A DNA stretch of 5,005 nt from JARRON01 sp037383845 (GTDB lineage: Bacteria; Pseudomonadota; Gammaproteobacteria; Steroidobacterales; XN24): assembly GCA_037383845.1 (NCBI GenBank), contig JARRON010000083.1, positions 1 through 5,005 on the forward strand, in the 5' to 3' direction. Of this stretch, positions 1-5,005 are shown piece after piece (position 1 is the first letter of the stretch; every line of letters begins with the position of its first letter). The position numbers were made by a program, and so were the translations under genes. The notes beneath the pieces are model-generated. The model searched no databases and was not told the origin of the DNA. It worked only from the letters and a program-made list of their open reading frames with translations.

Positions 1-222
1 CGCCAACAAGGCGTAGGCGACGGAAGCCGCGGCGAAAGCTGCCGTCACCCAAACGATTACCCACCGTTTCCTCCAGAGCAGCCTCCAGATGGCGGCGAGA
101 TCGACGTCGTCCATGCCCGGGGCCGACAACGGATCTCGTGGCATAACGTATATGACGCGTTCGACGTCGTTCGGCGGGTAGCTCACGGTACCATTCCCCA
201 CCTCAGACTCCGTGTTTGCCAT
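1..222 (-). CDS. Wzz/chain-length determinant family protein, N-terminal part (runs off the left edge)
   Basis: This is the first 74 codons of a protein continuing beyond base 1. It begins with a hydrophilic cytoplasmic leader of about 38 residues. Then comes the stretch DDVDLAAIWRLLWRKRW (residues 38-54), the typical acidic-aliphatic lead-in plus basic patch that precedes the first membrane helix of Wzz-domain proteins. The start of that helix follows (WVIVWVTAAFAAASVAYALLA, 54-74). Family members are inner-membrane proteins with a large periplasmic domain that set the length of O-antigen, capsule or exopolysaccharide chains; some carry a C-terminal tyrosine kinase, which cannot be judged here. 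The ATG at 222-220 was chosen because the ATG four bases upstream opens a frame that stops after seven codons, and a GGCGGGG stretch lies 8 bases ahead. Finding it after Wzi-like and SLBB export genes on the same strand supports the call. It could instead be a GumC/ExoP-type protein of the same superfamily. Confidence 0.85.
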   Translation of the reverse strand, partial: MANTESEVGNGTVSYPPNDVERVIYVMPRDPLSAPGMDDVDLAAIWRLLWRKRWVIVWVTAAFAAASVAYALLA

Positions 223-230
223 GCATTCTA

Positions 231-237
231 CCCCGCC
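231..237 (-). promoter_or_regulatory. Possible ribosome binding site of the Wzz-type gene
   Basis: On the minus strand GGCGGGG lies 8 bases before the ATG at 222. It is purine-rich and well spaced but is not a close match to AGGAGG. It helps choose this ATG over the overlapping one at 226, whose frame closes almost at once. Confidence 0.35.
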
Positions 238-269
238 AGGCATTTAAGCTTCAGGACCCGAGCTGCACC

Positions 270-300
270 AGCCCTCGTCGAGGCTGCGCGCCGGAGGGCT
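270..300 (-). repeat. Weak inverted repeat (potential hairpin) upstream of the Wzz-type gene
   Basis: The arms AGCCCTC (270-276) and GAGGGCT (294-300) are perfectly complementary and enclose a 17-base loop, about 48 bases upstream of the Wzz start. No run of T follows on the minus strand, so it is not a standard intrinsic terminator. In GC-rich DNA of this length a 7-base match could easily arise by chance. An attenuator or mRNA-processing role would be speculation. Confidence 0.2.
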
Positions 301-517
301 ATCCGGAATCGCTCTTCGTAGCGCCGATATGAAGCCGGGTCGGCCCTCTCAGACCATGAGCCTGTTTTCCATGGCGAGAACCTTGGGAGTGCAGAAGCCT
401 GCCCCGGCACGTTCAGCAGCTTCGGGCCTGCGACGGTCTGACGGAACCCACACCCCGGCACTGCCCAACTGCGCTCAGGCACGGTGCAAGAAGGCTCGCC
501 AGAGACTTACAGCGAGG

Positions 518-1831
518 CTACAGTGATCCAATCGCCGCCACCGCGATCGCCAGGTTATAGAGAATCGTCGTCGAGCTCTGCCATAGCGCAAGCCCGGGAA
601 TCCTGTCCACGTCCAGCGGTGCCACCACCGTATCACCAGGGCGAATCTCCAGGCTGCTGCCCCGGCTGAACCACTTTGACCCGCCGCTCCCGGCCACCAC
701 GGCGCCGTTGGCCCGCACGATATAGACGCGCTCGTCGTCCGCATTGACCGTCAGGCCGCCGCTAAGCCGGATATAGTCGTCACGATCGTAGGCCGGGTTA
801 TACAGGTGCGAAGTCGAATACTGGACTTCGCCAATCACCGTTACCTCCTGGGTGACGTCCGGCACGTAGAGCTCATCTCCATCCTCCAGGATGATGTCGA
901 ACGCCGGGTCGCCGCTGAGCGCCGCCGGCAGGTCGATCACCAGCCGGCCCACGGGCTCCGTCTTGCGAAGCTGGGCCAGGATCGACTGGCCGACGGACAA
1001 CGAACTGCCGGTGGCTGAGGTCTGCACACCGCTGACGGCTGCCCGGGTTGCCTGCAGCGTCATGCTGGCCAGGTCCGCCTCGAGCCGGGTCAGCAAACGG
1101 TCCAGCTCTTTCTTCTCCCGTTCCTGCAGATCAAGCCGTATGAATACACTGCCCTCGGGGAAGGCCTCGGACGTCAGGCCGCCCGCCCTCTCTACGACTT
1201 CCCGGAGCGTCTCCCCGATCCGTATCGGGTAGCTGCCGGGAAACTTCACCTCCCCGGTCAACTCGACGGTGGCCTGTTCACGCCACTGGGAAATCTGCTT
1301 GACGTTGAGGTAGTCGAACGGCTCCAGAACGATGTCTGCTGCCGGGTCTCCCGCGAGCACGGCACCAAGATCAACCTGAATCAGGCCGGCCTCCCGGCGC
1401 TCACCGTCAATGATGTTGTAACGCGTTATCTCCGCGGAGAGACCATAGGCAGAATCCGTCAGGAAAGCTCCGGCCCGGATCAGATCGCTGACCCGCATCC
1501 CCTCTTCCAGTGGATAGGTGCCCGGCGCCCTGACCATGCCGCCGATCCCGACTTCCTGGGCCGGCTGTCCGTAAACGCCCTGCAGCCGGAGTTCCTCGAG
1601 GATGGGTTCAACGACGGCGGTCCGCCCCGAATCGAGATCAAACACCGTGATCTCGTCCAGGTTGCGCAGCACTGGGTCGTCGGGTCCGCCGGGGCGCACC
1701 AGAGCAGTGGCGAGGTCCGCGGAAAACACCTCGATGGGCCCGCTCAGGTCTGCCTGTCGGCGAATGAGCACATAGTGCCGGTCCGCCTTTGGCTTCAGCC
1801 GGTTCACGGACCGCACCAGGCCGGACAGCCG
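518..1831 (-). pseudogene. C-terminal fragment of the SLBB export protein, out of frame with its start
   Basis: The family-like reading resumes at RLSGLVRSVNRLKPKADRHY (codons from 1831), the second half of SLBB3. In the numbering of the restored 956-residue protein, SLBB4 lies at about 615-665 (GGMVRAPGTYPLEEGMRVSDLI). SLBB5 lies at about 707-752 (ELTGEVKFPGSYPI, ERAGGL). A heptad-like charged stretch follows at about 753-782 (LQEREKKELDRLLTRLEADL), probably a coiled coil that extends the periplasmic part. SLBB6 lies at about 847-892 (VTVIGEVQYSTSH, LSGGL). The last 26 residues (from GLALWQSSTTILYNLAIAVAAIGSL) form a hydrophobic C-terminal segment, probably membrane-inserted. The frame stays open upstream to 1972, but that extension has no family resemblance and no plausible start. 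This part is therefore unlikely to be translated unless the reading frame is restored. Confidence 0.8.
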
Positions 1832-3380
1832 GCTGCCACTCGTATGCGCCCGGATTGTAGACATGCCCTGCCAGCCGGACGTGCTCGGTGAGCACCTCCA
1901 CGATTCTTCCCACGGACACCGCATCGCCGGACCGGATTGACGCACTTCTTCCCTCCGGCCTGGACATGTCAAGAGTGCGAATTGATCTGCCCCGATCGCC
2001 GTCCACGCGCTGAAGGGTCACATCCGATCTCATGGCCTGGGGGGAAAAGCCGCCGGCAAGCTGAATCACTTGTTCCGCGGTGGATTCGTCGGCCAGTTCG
2101 TAGATCGAGGGACGCTGGACCTCCCCGGCAACGGCGACGGTCCTGCCCCGGGGCGCGACGAAAATCACGTCGTTCGGCATGAGGCGTGCGTCATCCGAGT
2201 TGTCGCCCCCGAGCAGCAGGTCATAAAGGTCCAGGCGCTGAACCAGTCGGCCATTTCGCTTCAGCTGTATGTTTCGCATTGAGCCGGAGGGGCTCACACC
2301 GCCGCTGACGAACAGCGCGTTGGTCATGGTGGACAGGCCGCTCACCGTAAACGATCCCGGGCGATTCACGTCTCCCAGGACGAATACGCGGACCGACCGG
2401 AGCTCACCCATCGTGACACTGGCCTGGACACCGATCATCTGCTCGGACACGCGCTGGGAGACAAGCCTCCGTGCGTCGGCAAATGACAGCCCGGTCAGGA
2501 CGATTGGCCCGATCTCGGGGAAACTGATGGTGCCGTCCCGGTCCACGACAAGCCTGTACTCGGCATTCTCCTTGCCGAAAAGCTGAACACGAAGTTCGTC
2601 TCCCGGGCCCAGGACGTACTCGGGCGGCACCGGTACGTCGGTCGCCGGCGCGAACGTGACCGGCGCACCCTTGAAGAGGTAGTACCCGAAAGGCTCAAGG
2701 GCCTCCACGCCGAGCGGTTCGAGGGGAAGCTGCGTCACTCTTGCCAAGAAAACCCGCAGCGAGGGCTCTGCCTCGATGCGCCGAGCCGCCTGCTCTTCCG
2801 TGAGTCCGGCCACCAGTATCGAAGCGATGCCGGGAAACTCCAGCCGTCCGTCAGCGGTGATCTCGTAGGTTGCCGGGCCCTGGATCTCGGCAAGCTGAGG
2901 ATTCCGCAGGACGGCCTCCTCGAAGTCTGACTCGGCCTCTTCTCGGAGCGCTTCCAGCCGCGCCTCGTCTTCCATGCGTACGCGCACGTCATCCTCGGCA
3001 GGCTGAGTGGTATCCGGCGCAGTCGCAGGGGCAGGCCTTGTCTCGTGGGGGCCGACAGAGAGGTCGACGATCACCGTGTCGCCCGGCTTGAGACGAACCG
3101 GCCCGACCTCCGGTAATTCCGCTTCCTCGTCAGGCTGCGCCGGGATCACCGTCTGCGGGAACTCGAGGCGGTCAGTACCCGGGACTGCCCGCGAGTCAAT
3201 GCCCATGGACCGCAGGAGAGCCTCCCGCTGACCCGCCGGCAGCTGCTGGAGCATGCGCAGCTGCTCCGCGGAGACACCCTGCGGAGACTGCCCTACGGCT
3301 GGCGAAGGGAGGGCCAGCACCGCGGCAAGTACCAATGAAACAATCGGCAGGACGAAAGGCTTCAGGTATGCAGGCATCAT
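1638..3380 (-). CDS. N-terminal fragment of the SLBB export protein (580 residues as it stands)
   Basis: Numbering is from the ATG at 3380. Residues 1-30 are a signal peptide (MMPAYLKPF, then a hydrophobic core, then SPAVG), with likely signal peptidase I cleavage before Gln31. Residues 93-105 (RLKPGDTVIVDLS) and about 170-200 (TYEITADGRLEFPGIASILVAGL) resemble the two ends of a Poly_export domain. Between them sits a Pro/Ala linker and an acidic, helix-prone stretch (about 131-157). The main Poly_export domain is at about 253-327, from PPEYVLGPGDELRVQLFG through DRDGTISFPEIGPI to VTMGE. SLBB1 (about 330-375; VLGDVNRPGSF, SGG) and SLBB2 (about 413-450; VAGEVQRPSIY, AGG) are intact. SLBB3 starts at about 499 (VRLAGHVYNPGAYEWQ) and is family-like only to Gln516. 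The remaining roughly 64 residues to the TGA at 1638 are Pro/Arg/Ala-rich out-of-frame sequence. A GTG at 3452 would extend the start into the Wzi gene, but the signal peptide favours 3380 or 3377. Confidence 0.8.
   Translation of the reverse strand: MMPAYLKPFVLPIVSLVLAAVLALPSPAVGQSPQGVSAEQLRMLQQLPAGQREALLRSMGIDSRAVPGTDRLEFPQTVIPAQPDEEAELPEVGPVRLKPGDTVIVDLSVGPHETRPAPATAPDTTQPAEDDVRVRMEDEARLEALREEAESDFEEAVLRNPQLAEIQGPATYEITADGRLEFPGIASILVAGLTEEQAARRIEAEPSLRVFLARVTQLPLEPLGVEALEPFGYYLFKGAPVTFAPATDVPVPPEYVLGPGDELRVQLFGKENAEYRLVVDRDGTISFPEIGPIVLTGLSFADARRLVSQRVSEQMIGVQASVTMGELRSVRVFVLGDVNRPGSFTVSGLSTMTNALFVSGGVSPSGSMRNIQLKRNGRLVQRLDLYDLLLGGDNSDDARLMPNDVIFVAPRGRTVAVAGEVQRPSIYELADESTAEQVIQLAGGFSPQAMRSDVTLQRVDGDRGRSIRTLDMSRPEGRSASIRSGDAVSVGRIVEVLTEHVRLAGHVYNPGAYEWQPAVRPGAVREPAEAKGGPALCAHSPTGRPERAHRGVFRGPRHCSGAPRRTRRPSAAQPGRDHGV
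1826..1835 (-). other. Frameshift junction in the third SLBB repeat
   Basis: The N-terminal frame reads GAG TGG CAG (E-W-Q, Gln codon at 1835-1833) and the C-terminal frame resumes with CGG CTG TCC (R-L-S) at 1831. One C lies between them. The five other SLBB repeats have a fixed spacing from the aromatic residue to the following helix. To match it, SLBB3 needs P-G-M between Q and R, which means eight bases are missing. The junction sequence CAGCCGGCTG is a perfect 10-base palindrome and contains no homopolymer longer than two. Confidence 0.8.
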
Positions 3381-3386
3381 TCCTCT
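3381..3386 (-). promoter_or_regulatory. Purine-rich ribosome binding site candidate of the SLBB export gene
   Basis: On the minus strand AGAGGA directly abuts the tandem ATGATG at 3380-3375. Spacing is too tight for the first ATG and only 3 bases for the second, so the start may be Met at 3377 rather than 3380; the proteins differ by one Met. The position just before a signal-peptide sequence supports this start region over the GTG at 3452. Confidence 0.4.
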
Positions 3387-3424
3387 AGGCGCTGACCCGG
3401 TGGCTCCGCTGAAATGGCTGTCGG

Positions 3425-4960
3425 CTATATGCCGGAGAAATCCCACGTCCACTGGGCGAACGCCTGGAACTCCGTATCAGTCTCGTCCCGGACCTGATTG
3501 TCCTGGCGGGACACCCCCAGACCGAGCGTAATGTAACCGAGATTCAGGCGATCCAGCACCACTTCCCTCCGGTGACTCACATTCAGGAAAAGGCTCTTGA
3601 CCTCCTCGCTGGTCACCGTGTGGCGCAAGTCCCTGCCAATGCCATCTCCTTCCCGGTTGATCTCGGCCCAGCCGGCCCGCGCATTCCAGCTGCTCCCATC
3701 GTCCCGAACCAGCGACGCACCCGCGGTCACGACGGCGCTGTCCCCGTCCGCCGAAGAACCGAGGGAACGGCCTTCGAAACGATATCCGGTCTCGTAGATC
3801 CCATGCTCGTAGGCCAGGTCGTAGTAGGGCTCGGCCTGCCAGAAGTGGACCAGCGTATCAGTGTATTCCAGCCGCGCCCGCCAGTTGCCCGCCAGCCAGC
3901 CGTGGCCGATGGACCCCCACAGCTCTGCACCGAACTGTCCGAACCAGCGGGAGGGAAAACCGCCCGCCTCGTCTTCAGCCACGGCCTGGGTATATATCGC
4001 CCATGGCCCGTCTCCGAATGGGGCCTGCCAGCGCAGGTCGAGTGCGAACAGCTGGTTGCTCGGGTCATTCTCCTCGGTGATACCTTCGCCACCACGGTTG
4101 TCCCGTCCGACGATCACGTTCCACAGCGCCTTTGCGTCGCAGGGTCGCCCCTCTCCGCACCATATGGCGGTCCGGGCGAGGCCGAACTCCAGGTCGCGGG
4201 TCGGCCGAAAGCCCAGCCGGAAAGCGAGGAGTCGGGCGTTCGGCACCTCCCGGTCATGACCGAGGAATCCCCAGTGCAGGTTGTAGGTCCAGGCCCCTAG
4301 CCAGGACAGCCACTTTGTCCCGAAAGGCTTCGCGACGTTGCGCTCCAGGGTGAACCCGGCCACCGGCCGCGCATTGTTCGAATAAATCAGGCTGTGGTCC
4401 CATGACGGCCCCCACCAGCGATCCACGGCCCCGCCCGAGAGGATGTGGTTGCCCAGCACCACGGCAGCGTAGGAGCCATCAGCCCGCCATTCCTGATCTC
4501 CGGGCAGCGGATCAGCGGTAAATGTCGCCTGCAGGCGCACCGCGAAGCGTTCGCCCATCCAGGAAGCGCCCGCCCGGATGTGGTTTTCCTCACGCGGCGT
4601 ATCTTCGAATCCCCGTAGCCAGAACGAATCGGTTCTGGCGCCAAGTTCGGCCACGGGCTGAATGCCGTGGAGCCCCCGGATGCGTGCCAGGCGAGCGGCG
4701 ACTCGGGCCCGGGCCGCCTGCACAGCCGGCGGGAGTTCCGCCAGGCGGCTCGCCCGCTCGAGGTCCGCATCGATGGTCGCCCAGGGCATTGGCCAGGTCG
4801 TGACCGGGGAGGATATGACGCCGGCATCCGCCAGCCTCTGAATGTCCTCCCTGAGAACCATGTCCCCCGGCATGGCCCAGGGATCGGCCAGTACGGGGCA
4901 CGCCAACGCTGCCCCAGCGAGCAGGGCAATACTGGATACAAGTCCATTAAAAACAGACAT
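3425..4960 (-). CDS. Capsule assembly Wzi family outer-membrane protein
   Basis: The 511-residue product has the size and motif series of the Wzi family (E. coli Wzi is about 480 residues). Wzi is an outer-membrane beta-barrel with a periplasmic helical part that helps attach capsule to the surface. Residues 1-25 are a signal peptide, with likely cleavage at VLA/DP. Residues 32-100 form the helical N-terminal region (LREDIQRLADAGVISSPVTT). The conserved core runs through WWGPSWDHSLIYSNNARPV (182-200), LERNVAKPFGTKWLSWLGAWT (205-225), LARTAIWCGEGRPCD (261-275; Cys268 and Cys274 may pair) and GRDNRGGEG...ENDPSNQL (285-304). The later part alternates aromatic and polar residues as barrel strands do. 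The chain ends QWTWDFSGI, three residues beyond the last aromatic, so the barrel-end signal is not canonical. The start is uncertain: the ATG has no clear ribosome site and the signal peptide lacks a basic residue before its core. It leads the visible cluster, 44 bases before the SLBB gene. Confidence 0.93.
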   Translation of the reverse strand: MSVFNGLVSSIALLAGAALACPVLADPWAMPGDMVLREDIQRLADAGVISSPVTTWPMPWATIDADLERASRLAELPPAVQAARARVAARLARIRGLHGIQPVAELGARTDSFWLRGFEDTPREENHIRAGASWMGERFAVRLQATFTADPLPGDQEWRADGSYAAVVLGNHILSGGAVDRWWGPSWDHSLIYSNNARPVAGFTLERNVAKPFGTKWLSWLGAWTYNLHWGFLGHDREVPNARLLAFRLGFRPTRDLEFGLARTAIWCGEGRPCDAKALWNVIVGRDNRGGEGITEENDPSNQLFALDLRWQAPFGDGPWAIYTQAVAEDEAGGFPSRWFGQFGAELWGSIGHGWLAGNWRARLEYTDTLVHFWQAEPYYDLAYEHGIYETGYRFEGRSLGSSADGDSAVVTAGASLVRDDGSSWNARAGWAEINREGDGIGRDLRHTVTSEEVKSLFLNVSHRREVVLDRLNLGYITLGLGVSRQDNQVRDETDTEFQAFAQWTWDFSGI

Positions 4961-5005
4961 CTGGCTGGCTACGGGACGCTGCGGCGAGCGCCACTTGCTC
5001 CCCTC
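4961..5005 (-). other. Sequence upstream of the Wzi-family gene at the window edge
   Basis: These 45 bases hold no Shine-Dalgarno motif close to the ATG at 4960. The Wzi frame stays open through them (ending KWRSPQRPVASQ before the Met) with no in-frame ATG, GTG or TTG, so an earlier start could lie outside the window. In a second frame, a GAGGGGAG stretch at the edge precedes a GTG that opens 15 codons to a TAA at 4949-4947. In the same frame this could equally be the tail of an upstream gene. Neither reading has independent support. I see no JUMPstart/ops-like element here. Confidence 0.3.

Larger units (their letters stand above)
223..517 (-). other. Intergenic region between the SLBB export gene and the Wzz-type gene
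   Basis: These 295 bases contain no gene that I recognise. Spacing elsewhere in the visible cluster is 44 bases, so this gap is wide enough for an internal promoter, a leader or decayed sequence. One frame stays open from a GTG at 482 to a TAG at 228, 84 codons ending 5 bases before the Wzz start. Its product shows no recognisable motif, no obvious ribosome site and no signal peptide. About a third of its codons end in A or T. A 7-base inverted repeat is present at 270-300. I see no convincing -10/-35 pair and no T-tract terminator on the minus strand. Confidence 0.5.
518..3380 (-). pseudogene. Polysaccharide export protein with Poly_export and six SLBB repeats, disrupted by a frameshift
   Basis: This is one gene read in two frames. 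The N-terminal part runs from 3380 to the break and the C-terminal part from the break to the TAG at 520-518. Restoring eight bases at the break gives exactly 957 codons (956 residues plus stop), in line with large SLBB export proteins of capsule/EPS clusters. Order: signal peptide, a divergent first Poly_export-like region, the main Poly_export domain, six SLBB repeats with a coiled-coil insert, and a hydrophobic C-terminal segment. Such proteins are distant relatives of Wza and GumB and form or gate the periplasmic/outer-membrane polysaccharide channel. There is no lipobox Cys, unlike Wza. It lies 44 bases after the Wzi-family gene, probably on the same transcript. Whether the lesion is a true mutation or a sequence/assembly error cannot be told here. 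Annotated naively it would appear as two genes overlapping by 335 bases. Confidence 0.85.

Noticed and set aside
15..25. Lipoprotein-type cleavage at Cys21 of the Wzi-family protein (positions given in residues of the protein).
   Set aside because: The sequence ALA-C lacks the usual Leu at -3, and a good signal peptidase I site (VLA/DP) follows. Wzi proteins are normally integral barrels, not lipoproteins.
228..482. 84-codon open frame on the minus strand filling most of the gap before the Wzz-type gene.
   Set aside because: It begins with GTG without a clear ribosome site and has no recognisable motif, signal peptide or membrane segment. Its third-codon-position GC looks lower than expected for genes here. 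Long open frames by chance are common in GC-rich DNA.
484..500. Sigma-54-like sequence on the minus strand (CTGGCGAGCCTTCTTGCA) just after the export gene stop.
   Set aside because: The GG and GC elements are separated by 11 bases instead of the strict 10, and the -24 element lacks the usual CAC. A near miss is expected by chance.
1826..1837. Programmed ribosomal frameshifting or phase-variable repeat at the break.
   Set aside because: There is no slippery heptamer, homopolymer or tandem repeat. The sister-repeat comparison shows missing residues rather than a simple one-base slip, so a deletion explains the site better.
3381..3452. GTG start at 3452 for the export gene, overlapping the end of the Wzi gene.
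   Set aside because: It would place 24 charged and polar residues before the signal peptide and has no good ribosome site. The ATG pair at 3380/3377 directly precedes a typical signal sequence.
3572..4300. Plus-strand open frame of 242 codons opposite the Wzi gene, and other plus-strand frames across the window.
   Set aside because: They lie antisense to genes with strong family resemblance. Their products lack recognisable domains and look like frame shadows in GC-rich sequence.

Overview
The window is GC-rich bacterial DNA. Every gene I can support lies on the minus strand and belongs to a machine that exports and assembles a capsule or exopolysaccharide. Outer-membrane and periplasmic parts of this type (a Wzi-like barrel, a multi-SLBB export protein and a Wzz-type chain-length regulator) indicate a Gram-negative host. 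The sequence style would suit a proteobacterium, probably a gammaproteobacterium, but no rRNA or marker gene is present to confirm this.

In transcription order (right to left), bases 4961-5005 are a short upstream stretch. Next comes a 511-residue Wzi-family outer-membrane capsule-assembly protein (4960-3425). After a 44-base gap comes a very long polysaccharide export gene with Poly_export and SLBB domains (3380-518). A 295-base gap without a convincing gene follows (517-223). Last is the first 74 codons of a Wzz-domain protein (222-1), which runs off the left edge.

The main observation is that the export gene is broken. Two open frames, each with good family similarity, meet at about 1826-1835 inside the third SLBB repeat. 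Alignment of that repeat with its five sister repeats in the same protein indicates that eight bases are missing, which would restore a Gly-Met and a 956-residue protein. A short CGG repeat could have mediated the loss. As the sequence stands, translation would end at 1638 and give a 580-residue product without SLBB repeats 4-6 and the C-terminal hydrophobic segment.

Together the three genes describe an envelope-spanning route. Wzz sets chain length at the inner membrane, the SLBB protein forms or gates the periplasmic and outer-membrane conduit, and Wzi anchors or organises the polymer at the cell surface. I found no RNA gene, insertion sequence, CRISPR array or clear promoter or terminator. 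Apart from the lesion, the locus looks like a known type of system rather than an undescribed one.
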